From Pardosa pseudoannulata (taxonomy: Eukaryota; Arthropoda; Arachnida; Araneae; Lycosidae): DNA of 64,000 bases. The notes below the pieces were generated by a model, which saw only the letters and a program-made list of their open reading frames with translations, was not told the DNA's origin and did not search any database. This document shows, piece after piece, positions 50,586 to 62,000 of the stretch. The DNA lies in the NCBI GenBank assembly GCA_032207245.1, contig CM063501.1, positions 78,892,786 through 78,956,785 of the forward strand, written 5' to 3'. How positions within the stretch are numbered: position 1 is the first letter of the stretch; each line of letters starts with the position of its first letter. The translations under genes and the position numbers were made by a program.

Positions 50586-50775
50586 TTGTGGAAGAAGAGT
50601 GCCGTCGCAGGTGACAGATCTCAGCCGTGAAGAATCGATTTACCTCGTTCATGTGGATGGAACTATAGCAGATACACCGTTGAGTTCTCTTTCTCACCAA
50701 ATCCTTGGAGTGCAGTCTGAAGACTCAACAATTTTACATCGCTCAAACTCAGAACCTATACTGAGGTACAACTAA
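50586..50775 (+). CDS. Terminal coding exon of the two-span protein
   Basis: The exon supplies residues 63-125 and stop TAA at 50773-50775. It encodes a soluble tail beginning SCGRRVPSQVTDLSREESIY and including VHVDGTIADTPLSSLSHQIL and HRSNSEPILRYN at the end. The tail is rich in Ser and acidic residues, suggesting phosphorylation; RSNSEP resembles a basic-directed Ser site (inference). If the short N-terminus is cytoplasmic and both spans cross the membrane, the tail is cytoplasmic too. The exon phase matches the donor at 48702. No family recognised. Base composition is visibly less AT-rich than the flanks, as expected of a coding exon. Confidence 0.7.
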
Positions 50776-50891
50776 AGTTCTTAGGAAGGTCAGTACAATT
50801 TTTATGGGTGCAACTGATATTCAATATAGCCTCATGATTAGAATCAGGGCTCAATTTTGAGTAGTCATCGAATTAATAATACATGTCAAAA

Positions 50892-50902
50892 AATAAAATA
50901 AA
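50892..50902 (+). promoter_or_regulatory. Polyadenylation signal
   Basis: Overlapping AATAAAATAAAA lies ~117 bases after the stop codon of the two-span protein gene, before any other feature, and is the natural 3' end signal. Confidence 0.5.
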
Positions 50903-51069
50903 ATCTATACTGTTTTTTCATTTCCTACTATTAGTTTACACACTCTCTCTCTCTCTATATATATATATTTATACTAGCAAGTACCCAGCTATGCCCGGGT
51001 TTAAAATAAAGTTTTCTGTAAAAGGGAACAAAATTGTTTATTTGAATGCAGTAAAAAGGGTACATTTAT

Positions 51070-51512
51070 CTTAAAGCAATGTTTTATACAACATTTTTGG
51101 CAGTTCCATTTGAAGTGTATGCAGAAAGATTTTCCTATTTGCCCACTCTAGAGCAAGTGACATACAACTGCCAGTGAGAAAATCATGGTGTCTGCAAGTC
51201 TGTGCCAGCAACCCCAAGAGTCTGGCCCTGTGACTTGTTGATTGTCATGGCAAAGCACAGTTTCAAAGAGAACTGTATTCTCTTAAATTGTATGGTGTTG
51301 TCTGAGGCAATGATAGGTATTCTTGGAATGAAGACATAATCAAACTTACCAGACTGTGATTACTGTGGTTTGAATGACATGTTGCATCAGCTTTTTCGCA
51401 ATTAAAATTTTGCCATTGCACAACCTCGGTTCATCATTATTTCGGATCAGCATTATTGGAGCACCAACTTTCAGAATCAAGTTGTGGGCTTGCAAATCAG
51501 GATTGTGTTCGT
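51070..51512 (-). pseudogene. Helitron helicase (PIF1-like) C-terminus, relic
   Basis: The minus strand encodes HNLILKVGAPIMLIRNND, EPRLCNGKILIAKKLMQHVI, then after a frameshift KFDYVFIPRIPIIASD, FKRIQFSLKLCFAMTINKSQ and GQTLGVAGTDLQTP, a stop, FSHWQLYVTCSRVGK, a stop, and ENLSAYTSNGTAKNVV. These are the last helicase motifs of Helitron Rep-Hel proteins, including TINKSQGQTL and the VTCSRVGK motif. One frameshift and at least three stops show it is dead. The Rep nuclease and the upstream helicase motifs are missing, consistent with the short element length. Confidence 0.88.
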
Positions 51513-51604
51513 GTAACAAATTTCACGTTATTTGGTTGCGTGGACCTTGAGTTATAAGGGAGCAGACAAACAGACAACAGTGTCTTATATTTTTTAATAT
51601 ATAT

Positions 51605-51640
51605 ATATATATATATTAGATAGATAGATAGATAGATATA
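51605..51640. repeat. (TA)n/(TAGA)n microsatellite
   Basis: TA repeats followed by five to six TAGA units. Confidence 0.9.
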
Positions 51641-52180
51641 TCCTCATCATCTCATCATCACCACACAAATATAAAAAATCACCCTCAATGACCAACTTTT
51701 CATGTTTTCATTTTTTTTTTTTTTTTTGGTTCATCATCACACGGCTCAGAACAGGCACATGGAGGTGTAATTTTGGGTGAAGGAGGCCAGAGTGAGGTTG
51801 GGAAGGAAGGAAACCTGTTTAAGAACCTTCTCGATGTAATTTTGTGTACATGTACGTACATGTACTAAATTTCACGTTATTTGGTTATCTGGATTTTGAG
51901 TTATAAGGGAACAGACAAACAGACAACAAATGCGTCTTATATATAGAGAGATATCTTCTTCAAATTTTCAGTCGTTGATAAAATTCTTTTTATTCTTTCT
52001 CTCGAGTTCAAATACATTTTTTTAAACTTTTAGTTGATGACATTTGATGGTTATATAGTTCTTTTCAAATATTGATTCATTAATTAAATTTATTAAATTA
52101 ATTTCATTTTATTAGCTGTTTATTTCGTTAATGCATCGCCATTCAGTTTACATAAACCTAAGAATTGGGATTTTGTTTTT

Positions 52181-52352
52181 CGGTTTTGGAGTGCTACGGT
52201 CTACTTTTTGCAACACGAGGGCTAATGAGACCGGGACCTACTGTTTAAAGCCGATTCCGAACGGCTACGAACATCCATGCCATAGCGGGATTCGAACCCA
52301 CGAACTCCGCTTCCGAAGGCCAGCACCCTAACCATTCGGCCATCGTTCGGCG
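52181..52352 (-). mobile_element. tRNA-derived SINE, copy 3 (best preserved)
   Basis: On the minus strand the head has GATGGCCGAATGGTTAGGGT (A box) and GTGGGTTCGAATCCCGC (B box), the two RNA polymerase III promoter blocks of a tRNA. The tail has GTAGGTCCCGGTCTCATTA and TTGCAAAAAGTAGACCGTAG, shared with the copies at 25.7 and 42.6 kb. It is a SINE rather than a tRNA gene because the body continues well past the B box without an acceptor stem. Confidence 0.88.
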
Positions 52353-53393
52353 AATTGGGATTTGAAATGATTACATAATATTGCACTTTATTTTTATTGC
52401 ATGCACAAGTAACTAAAACAAATGTTTTCTTTGTTGACCTTATTAACTTTAACATATTTTATATATTACTTATTGTATAATAACTGTAAAGGTTATCCGA
52501 AAAAGAAGAGAAAAGTGATGGTTTAAGTATAGTCTCCTTTTTTCTTTAAACTAAGGAAAGAACTTGAGAAACGTCACTACTGAAAATAAGAGTATGTTTT
52601 GAACTCAGTCACTAGAAGAGAAAATTTATGTTGTTCTTACTTGACTATTTTCAAGCAGAAATAATATTAAATAATGCAGTAGGATTTTTATGTGCTATAA
52701 AGTTCAACTCTAAACAATTTTTCCTTTTTCCAGTAGATGATCTGTGCAGTTAAAGTGGACAGATGGACTGTATTCTAATATTCTACATTCTCTCAAATGT
52801 AAAAAAGAAATGAGTATAACTCCATATCCCCATACGAATATAATACCCAATCAGAATATCCCCATATTGCAGAATTTCTTCTGAATGATTTAATCATCCA
52901 CTCAATTCATTTTAGATTTCAAAATCAGGGAATATTATTATGGGAATGGAAGAAAAAAAATAAAAATATAGTTTATGCGTTATAATTTTTTTACAACTAA
53001 TAGAGTCAAACTCTTTACATCGGACAGAATTAATACCTCTAGGGGTGACAGGCCAAGTCTATGGGTTTTCTGTTTGGTCTCTGCTTCAAATTTACTATTA
53101 TCTACTTGAGTCGTTCTTTCACCTTGATGAGCACCGTTTTGGGGCTCATCAAAACGAAAGGCGCATCTCTTGGACTTAATACGAGACACTGCATACTCAA
53201 TCGTGCTTGGTTTATCCAAGTGGCACGACTAACAACATCAAAAACTATATCGGACACAAAAAAATATATTTATCTTACCTTAGTAAAGTATAGGATTTCT
53301 TTAAAATTATAAGAGTTATAGTTACCGCCTTATGCATATCTAACACAAGTATATGAAATGAGACAAAAATGTGAATAATTTTTGATACGACAC
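52353..53393. other. AT-rich DNA with one unassigned frame
   Basis: A minus-strand frame at 52980-53219 (79 codons; includes AVSRIKSKRCAFRFDEPQNG) lies in GC-richer DNA. A plus-strand frame overlaps it. I recognise no family and see no splice sites. It may be a repeat fragment. Confidence 0.35.
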
Positions 53394-54264
53394 TTAAGGT
53401 AACCAACCACCTTCTTAGCCAAAATTTTTAAATAAGTTTTTTTACGGAAATATTGTTTTAGTTATTGCAATAATAGGTTACAAAACGTAGCAAAATATGA
53501 ATATAAAAAATACAGATACATTGTCTTAAAAATTGGCAAAAATAGAGAAAAAAATAATTATGTTTTGACTTTACGTTAACACTCCTAACTAAAGAAATAC
53601 ATAAAACTTATCACTTTTACTTAGATAAATGTAGACATATATCCATTACGTATACATTGAACCTCCAGAATGGAAATATTCTAAAGTATAAATGAATTAT
53701 AGCCAATCAAATAATTTAGAGAGAAAATTCAAGAAAAAAAATTCTAACATAAATGCCCATAACTCATCTCAAAATGAATATATTTATAATCTTGAGGTTC
53801 AATGCATACATAACATCATAAAAAACATACAGTTAACTTCTAGATAAATTCTAAAAATTATTTTAGCAGTTATGACTGTTGATATGTGGTGGTGCAGCAA
53901 AAATCCCAGTTTTTCAGAAATTCAATTTAAAGTTTTTATTGGATAAATTCATTAAGCTCTTTATAATTTGATAAACTTTCAGATATATGCTGGCGTAATT
54001 TATTTATTTATTTAGAAACTATAATATGCTATTAACGACGTTTTTCATGCTAACACTCAAAGCCAAGCCCTTTAACCGATCACTTCCGGTATCTTTTCAA
54101 CACTTCCGGTAATGATTAAACAGCTGTATCATGACTTTTAATGACAAGAAAAAGGTGAAAACTGTTTCCGAAAGCTAAAGGACTGATGTTTAGAGTAAAC
54201 AGATAAAAGTCTTTTTCGATATTTTTCACAAAAATCGCTTTTTAAACGTGGTCTGTTACCTTAA
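53394..54264. mobile_element. TTAA-flanked element with GGTAAC ends
   Basis: TTAA-GGTAACCAACCAC at the left and GTGGTCTGTTACC-TTAA at the right are inverted (11 of 13 positions in the TIR) and both carry an intact TTAA. The 871-base interior has no recognisable transposase and includes two CACTTCCGGTA motifs (~54083 and ~54101). This fits a non-autonomous piggyBac-type element with termini distinct from the others here. Confidence 0.65.
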
Positions 54265-56505
54265 GATAAATTGCGTAACCTTAATCTTTGAAGCAAAATA
54301 AATATATATTAGCACTTTTATAATTTGTAACATTAAAACCAAATTTGTGCATTTATACACATTATAATTTACTCCATCCATACGCTTTTAGGTTTCCATG
54401 AAGTATTCATAAAGCGGTTTTTGAATTGTGTGATATGGAAGTGTAACGACTCTCTCGTTGCAAGCAAGAATATCGTTGAAAGGAATTATCATCGTTGGTG
54501 AACAGAAATATGCTAGTCCGAAGTCGCAACAGCTCTGTGGAGGAGCAATATTTCATTGAAAGTTATAAATACGAAATGCTCTGCCAAAAAAGAAAGGAGA
54601 GATCCAGTCTTATATCTGTGAGTCATACATCACAAAAGAGATACAAAATCTGATGATTGAAATTTAAATCTCCAGTTAAAGTTCTCAGTTCCTGAATTCT
54701 TCTACTAGTAGTATATTTCTGCTTATATTGCTACTATAAATGCAGAACATGATATAAAATATCTTTGTACAATATATCATTGAATGACTTGTCTTAATTC
54801 TATATGTTATTATATCTATATGTATATTTATTCTATATGTTATTGTTATTGTCTCATTAATTCCCCTTAGAATATATCTGATTACGCTCTCTAATTTTAA
54901 CAAAATAAATGTTGTTTTATTTTATTATGTTCAGTGAGATAAACATCCAGATTATCTATAAAGAATATTAAAAAATAAATTTATATTTAACCTTTTATAG
55001 TTAATTTATATATATATTAATATTTCGAATACTATTTGTGTATTAAATTTAAGAAGATTAAAAAACTAAATAGCTCTATTTGTCGTTTGTTCGGACGCCC
55101 ATTAGCTTAGGAATGATTGATAGTGTGTTATAAAACCAGAAAGAAAATGTTTTTTTTTCGATATTTAAACATTTTACAAAATAGAATAACCTATGCTTTC
55201 GTAAAATGAAGTGAATTTAATAATTAAATTTTTGTCAAAAGTGACTAAAGTACTTTACAGGAGAAAACTTATTTAAATATTGAACAATAAATGTATCCCT
55301 GAAAACTTAAAATATTTTTTTAATGGTGAACTTTAAATGAACTTTAAATGTGATCAAATTGCATCTTAATAGTAATCCTCTTTTATATTTATGAACCACT
55401 TAATAATAGAAATTTATTTTTCGTATGTATATAAAGCTTTTATTAATTGTTAGATAACTCTTAAATTTAAATACATTACAAGTAATGAAATTACTAGAAA
55501 ATAGGGAAATTTTTACATTTCCTGGAATACAATAAATGATAATAAAAATTCTTCTAAATCTTCTTTGGTTTTTTTTTGTAACATTAACAGTTATTTAATC
55601 CTAGGAAATTATATTTTATCTAGTATTTCATCAAATCTCATGAACGTTCAAGCCTCATTGCACAATTAATTGTCACCGCCAAAGTTAGAAATGACGTAGA
55701 AATTCCTTTGAGAAAGTTTTTCTTATTATTTACTTTAATGTCCTCTACAACACAGATGTCATTTCTTGACAACTTGAAGTGTCAGCTTCAGTGACTCGAA
55801 GAAGAACAGGACGAAGGAAGAAGAATCTTGAGTCGACAATAAATAGATAGTTCAGACTTTCTAAGCTGGTGACCAAAAAATAAATACCCTTTTAGAACAC
55901 ATACAGGCAATAAATGCGCTTTAAGTAGTTTCGGAAAATGGACAAAGAAACTGACAAGAACGATTTCGGAAACTTAACGACCGAATGGCCTTTTATCTAA
56001 ATTTTAGCACTATTTGTTCTTCCTAACAGATGTCAAATAAGTTTGAATCTGTTTTTCTTACTGTAGCGTTGTTAAAAGGAGGCATTATAAATGAAAGTAA
56101 CTGATTGTTTTTATTTTTATTTTGTTGAGTCTTTTTCAAACTATAGGATTTTTAAACACATAAAAGTCAATCTCAGAATTTCCTCTGTAACTGAAAAGAA
56201 GAGAATAGATGCATTTGATTTCCGAATAAAATTGTACTTGTGATTATGTGAATGACAAGTATGAACTTTGTTCTTTAACAGGCTTTGAAGAACGTAAAGA
56301 TTACATAGTTTTTTTTCCTACTCCAGGACATAGACGCCATTTTTAATTAAAAGAATATTATCCTTTTATCGAGTAAATATTAATCTCAATTACTAAGAAC
56401 TTTTTTAAAGGAAGAATTACTCAGAATTTTGTGTAATATATGTATTAGATATTATTTATTACAAGATATCTATAGGTGATGAACTGGATTCATATTTACT
56501 CAATG
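54265..56505. other. AT-rich DNA with a possible exon
   Basis: After an acceptor-like ATACGCTTTTAG ending near 54391, one plus-strand frame reads FHEVFIKRFLNCVIWKCNDS and continues VASKNIVERNYHRW before a stop at ~54499; another frame at ~54485-54650 reads SRNSSVEEQYFIESYKYEML and ends at a stop. The two are offset by one base. Neither has a donor site I trust. No other feature is seen to 56505. Confidence 0.3.
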
Positions 56506-58013
56506 TACACTCATGTCTATAAATTAAGGATAATGAAGTTCAGTCAATGAAAGAGACAAAAGCAAAACAAATTTGACTTATTTGTAAAGTCTATTTATTA
56601 AACAAAAGGTAAAGAGCAAAAAAGATGCTATATGTTTGACATAATTAATAAAAATTGCGATTTTTACTCAATGGAGCAAATTTCAAAAAAGAACCTATTT
56701 ACAGAAAACAGTATAACATGGTTAGTATGATGGTTAATACGGAGTATGTCTCCCGGACGATGCAATACAAGCGTTACAACGCCTACGCATGCTGAGTATC
56801 AGATTATCAATCTGATCTTGGGGAAAATTACACCACTCATCAAGCAATGCCCTCCGAAGTTCCGATAGACAGTTGGGAGGGGGTTGACGGGCTGCAATTC
56901 GTCGGCCAAGCATGTCCCACGCATGCTCTATTGGATTCAAGTCCGGTGAGTATGCTGGCCAATCCATACGGGTGATATCCTCCGATTGAAGGCATTCGTC
57001 TACAATGTTTGCACGGTGAGGTCGGGCGTTGTCATCCATATACAGAAATTCAGGACCCATGGCGCCCCAAAACAAACGTACATGTTGTTCCAGAATGACA
57101 TCCCGATAGATGTGGCCTGTCATCGTTACACTCTGAACATGCAGGTCAGTTCTGGAACCAAGAATAATTCCTCCCCAAACGAGCCATCCTGCACCACCGT
57201 AATGGTGTCGTTCAATGGTGTTCTCTTGGTGGTAACGGGTACCTGGCGCTCTCCATATGAAAGTCCGGCGAGAATCAGAATGTAAACTGAACCTGGACTC
57301 GTCGGAAAACATCACACAAGACCACTGTTGCGGTGTCCACAATGCATGCTCTCTAGCCCAGCATAATCGCAGGCGACAGTGAGTTGCGGTAAGGGGAACA
57401 CATCTGACAGGCCTACGAGCATATAGACCAATGTTCCCTAAGCGTCTATACACGGTCTGCCTTGAAACTGTCGTACCGGTAGCTGAAGAGAGCTGACGAG
57501 ACAGGTCTGATGCTGTGCTCCGTCTGTTTCTTTTGGCAGTAACTGCCAAATACCGGTCATCATTCGGCGTAATAACTCGGGGGCGACCTGTGCTGTAACA
57601 TCTACTCACATTACCATCATGTTTGAATCGTTGCCAAAGCCTGGAGATGACACTCTGGGCGATTCCAAGTTCCTCGGATACTTCCAGCTGGGTACGTCCA
57701 CATTCCAGTCGTCCGATAATTCTACCACGTAAAAATCATCCAAATGCTTCTTTTGTGCCATAACTATGCGGTTATTGCACTGAAAGGTTTTTAAAGAGCT
57801 TGTGAACAATTTTACTTCTTTGCTACCATTCCTTATATACCCCTTTCATACACTCTCGTCATTGTGACGTACTATCCGCGCCATCTGGTGGTTTCCTGCA
57901 ATTTGCATATTCTTCTTCAAGATGTGTGTGATAATTCTACAGGTGAAATTTTTATTTTAGAGCTTAATTTCTGTGTGATTCTAAATTATCCTTAATTTAT
58001 GGACATGAATGTA
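56506..58013 (-). mobile_element. Tc1-family DNA transposon, nearly complete
   Basis: The 29-base ends, TACACTCATGTCTATAAATT.. at 56506-56534 and the reverse complement of TACATTCATGTCCATAAATT.. at 57985-58013, match at 27 of 29 positions and each begins with the TA target dinucleotide. The 1508-base length is normal for a Tc1 element. One transposase gene occupies most of it on the minus strand. High end identity and an almost intact gene make it the youngest element in the window. Confidence 0.95.
56734..57761 (-). pseudogene. Tc1 transposase with one frameshift
   Basis: Translation from ATG at 57761 gives MAQKKHLDDF, then the frame shifts: the plus-strand run of five A at 57731-57735 is one base short of what is needed to continue into RGRIIGRLECGRTQLEVSEE, the paired helix-turn-helix. 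From there the frame is open to 56734. The region from ~57609 encodes the second DNA-binding helix (SRQTVYRRLGNIGL) and the DD34E catalytic domain: MFSDESRF (first Asp), LYMDDNARPHRA (second Asp) and YSPDLNPIEHAWD (Glu, 34 residues later). Total length would be ~342 codons, standard for the family. The single deletion probably inactivates it, unless it is a sequencing error in the homopolymer. Confidence 0.93.
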
Positions 58014-59059
58014 AATAAGATTAATTTTCAGAAGAAATAAAATGGCGAAAAATTATATCTGATTTATAACGAGCTGTCTGTTGTTTAGAGGGAAAATTGT
58101 CGAAAAATTGGCACTGGTGTATAAAGTACACATTGTTGTATGGAAGTAATCTTGTTTAGCTATCAATTTTATAAGCAACTTATTGCATAACATTGATTTG
58201 ACTATTATTAAATGTTAAAACAGCACAATATCTTCTAATCTGGATCCTAACTTCTTAACTTCTAATCTTTATATATTTGCTTTAATTTCCGCCGAATATA
58301 AGCGGTTTCGTAAGAGATTAATGCAATAGTTGTATAGTTTTATATTTTTTAATTCTAATATTTCAGTGGAGTTTGTTTAATTAGATTAAAAATATGCAAA
58401 AATCTTAAAAATGAAAAAGTAAAAGAATATGGAAGTTTTGAAGTTTTAAGAATCACTTGTATCTGCAAGTTGAATAGATACATGCCGTATGTTTTTTACA
58501 TATTTTTAACCTGTAGATAAAATACGTCTATGAAAGAGCCACTTGTGCTTAAATATTTTTACAAAATAGTTTTCAAATTAAAGAACATTCTGTAGCATTA
58601 TGGATTTCGTTTTAAAACAAATAACTGTCATAATAAAACATAAAACTAAAAGTGAATGACTGTCGTTGAATAATGTTTCCTTGGGAAAGTTTTGATCACA
58701 GGACAATAATAGTTAGAAATATTATGTTTATATATTAATACTGAGCTAAGAGACTTCACTATGGTTGGTACCCAATAATTTTCAGAAAAAGTTCCACTTT
58801 GAATATAAATAAATAGAATGAGAGGAAATGTATGATTTATTCTATGAAACTGTTCTGCTTATGGAGAGTTGGTATTTAAGTTGTAATGTAGCAGTTATAT
58901 TGAATTATTATAGATATATATATAAACGTAGGAATGAAATTAATATACACATTGTCTGTTTTTAAATAAACATATCTTAAAAAATTAACAAAAAGTGTAG
59001 AAAACAGAGTAATTTGGGTTAAATTTATGTTGGTAAAACGCCCTTATTAGTGTTCAACT
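58014..59059. other. AT-rich DNA, no gene seen
   Basis: No feature recognised. Confidence 0.5.
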
Positions 59060-62000
59060 AAGACTACAGCAAACTTTCTCACAAATAATTTTAAATTCAT
59101 TACATTTATACTAGAAAGGTTTTATTATATCACGAGATTTAATTCATATAAAGAATCTTTATCTATAAATATTTCTGACGAAGAACAGTTTCTCCCGTTT
59201 GTGAATAAAACTATACATAAATAACAGGTACAAAACAACTGTACACTTTCCTTTTAAATACAGATTTTTTTCATAAGTTTTAATCCACAAAAAACACTCA
59301 AATTAACAACTGGAAAAGGGATTAGGTATATTTCCCATGCATTTATGTTCTTTAGGTTTTCTATATTTCATAAATTAATCTGCATAACTGTATCTTTATA
59401 AATTTATTTTGGATTTAATGCACTTTTCATTTTATCATTTATACTAATTGACGAACCATGTGTATGAAATCAGATAAATGTTGGCCAAGACATTTGTCTC
59501 TCTAACAAATAAGACTATAGCAAACTTTTTTCCAAATAATTTAAAATTCATTACATTTACCCTAGATATGTTTTTAGTCTATCACGTGATAAATTCATAT
59601 AAAGAATCGTTATCTATAAATAGCCCTGACGAGTTATAGTTTCTCCCGTTAGTTAATATAGCTATAGAGAAATCCAAACAACAAGTACACAATAACTGTA
59701 TGCTTTCTTTTTAAATAAAGTTTTTTTCATAATTTTTAATCCACAAAAAACACTCAAATTAACAACTGGAAAAATAATTAGGTACATGTACTTCACATAC
59801 ATTTATGTTCGTTACTTTTTCCATATTCTATAAATCAATCTAAATAAATGTATCATTTTAAATTTATTTTGGATTTAATGCACCTTTCATTTTATAATTT
59901 ATACTAATTAACGAACCATGTGTATGGAATTAGATAAATGTTGGCCAAGACATTTGTCTTTCTGCTAAATAAGACTATAGCAAACTTTCTTCCAAATAAT
60001 TTAAAATTTAATATATTTATCCTAGCAATGTTTTTACTCTATCATGTGATATAATTCATATAAAGAATAGTTATCTATAAACAGTCCTGACGAGTTATAG
60101 TTTCTCCCGTTTGTGAATATATCTATAGAGAATTCCACATAACAGGTACACAACAACTGCATTCTTTCTTTTTAAATGTAGCCTTTTTTATACGTTTTAG
60201 TTCACAAAAAACACTCAAATTAAGAACTGGAAAAGGGATTAGGTAAATTTGCTTCAAATATTTATGTTCTTTATATTTTCCATATTCCATAAATGAATCT
60301 TCATAAATGTATCATTTTAAATTTATTTTGGATTTAATGCACCTTTCATTTTATAATTTATACTAATTAACGAACCATGTGTATGGAATTAGATAAATGT
60401 TGGCCAAGACATTTGTCTTTCTGCTAAATAAGACTATAGCAAACTTTCTTCCAAATAATTTAAAATTTAATATATTTATCCTAGCAATGTTTTTACTCTA
60501 TCATGTGATATAATTCATATAAAGAATAGTTATCTATAAACAGTCCTGATGAAGAAGAGTTTCTCCTGTTTATGAATATAGCTATAGAGAAATCCAAACA
60601 AGTACACAATAAATGTATACTTTCTTTTTAAATACATTTTTTTCATATGTTTTAGTCCACAAAATATAGTCAAATTAACAACTGGAAAAATGATGATGTA
60701 CATTTACTTCACATACATTTATGTTCGTTACTTTTTCCATATTCTATAAAGTAATCTCCTTAAATCTATCATTCTAAATTCATTTTGGATTTAATGCGCC
60801 TTTCATTTTATCATTTATACTAATTGACGAACCATGTGAATGGAACCGGATAAATGGTGCGCAATGCATTTGTCTCTCTGCCAAATAAGACGATAGCAAA
60901 ATTTCTCTCAAATACTTTAAAATTCATTATATTTACCCTAGAAATGTTTTTACTCTATCACGTGATATAATTCATATAAAAAAGAGTTATCTATATATAG
61001 TCCTGACGAGTAATAGTTTCCCCCCGTTTGTGAATATAACTATAGAGAAATCCAAATAATAGGTACACAACAACTGTACGCCTTCTTTTAAAATATAGGC
61101 ATTTTTAAACGCTTCAGTTCACAAAAAACACTCAAATTAAGAACTGGAAAAGGGATTAGGTACATTTACTTCACATATTTATGTTCTTTATGTTTTCCAT
61201 ATTCCATAAATCAATCTGCATAAATGTATCATTCTAAATTTATTTTGGATTTAATGCATCTTTTATTTTATTATTTATACTAATTGAAGAATCATGCGTA
61301 TGGAACCAGATAAATGGTAGTCAAGGCATTTGTCTATCTGTCAAATAAGACTATAGCAAACATTCTCCAAAATAATTTAAAATTCAGTACATTTACTCTA
61401 GAATATTTTTTACTCTCTCACGTGATATAATTGATATAAAGAATCGTTATGTATAAATAGTCCTAATGAAGAATAGTTTCTCCCATTTGTGAATATAGCT
61501 ATAGAGAAATCCAAACAACAATTACACAATAACTGCATGCTTTCTTTTTAAATACAGTTTTTTTTCATACGTTTTAGTCCACAAAAACACTCAAATTAAC
61601 AACTGGAAAAATGATTAAGTACATTTACTTCACATACATTTATGTTCGTTACGTTTTCCATATTCTATAAAGTAATCTCCTTAAATCAATCATTCTAAAT
61701 TCATTTTGGATTTGATGCCCCTTTCAATTTATCATTTATACTAATTGACGAACCATGCGTATGGAATCAGATAAATGGTGGCCAAGGCATTTGTCTCTCT
61801 GCCAAATAAGACGATAGCAAAATTTCTCTCAAACACTTTAAAATTCATTACATTTACTCTAGAAATGTTTTTACTTTATCACGTGATATAATTCATATAA
61901 AAAAGAGTTATCTATAAATAGTCCTGACTAGTAATAGTTTCCACTGTTTGTGAATATATCTATAGAGAAATTCAAATAATAGGCACACAACAACTGTACG

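Larger units (their letters stand above)
50974..51951 (-). mobile_element. Helitron relic with two 5' ends
   Basis: On the minus strand the element ends with a hairpin-forming ACCCGGGCATAGCTGGGT followed by ACTTGCTAG and then T, the canonical Helitron 3' structure (hairpin, CTRR, insertion before T). The other end, TCTCTATATATAAGACGC after an A at 51951, fits a 5' TC start. A second 5'-end-like segment with the same ~80 bases (AAATTTCACGTTATTTGGTT ... ACAGACAAACAGACAAC) sits at 51518-51600, so the left terminal region is present twice. Between them are (TAGA)n and poly-T tracts. Confidence 0.8.

Noticed and set aside
52270..52352. A tRNA gene on the minus strand
   Set aside because: A and B boxes are present but no closing acceptor stem; the sequence continues into a tail shared with two other loci, so it is a SINE.
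56986..57285. 99-codon plus-strand frame
   Set aside because: It is antisense to the Tc1 catalytic domain.
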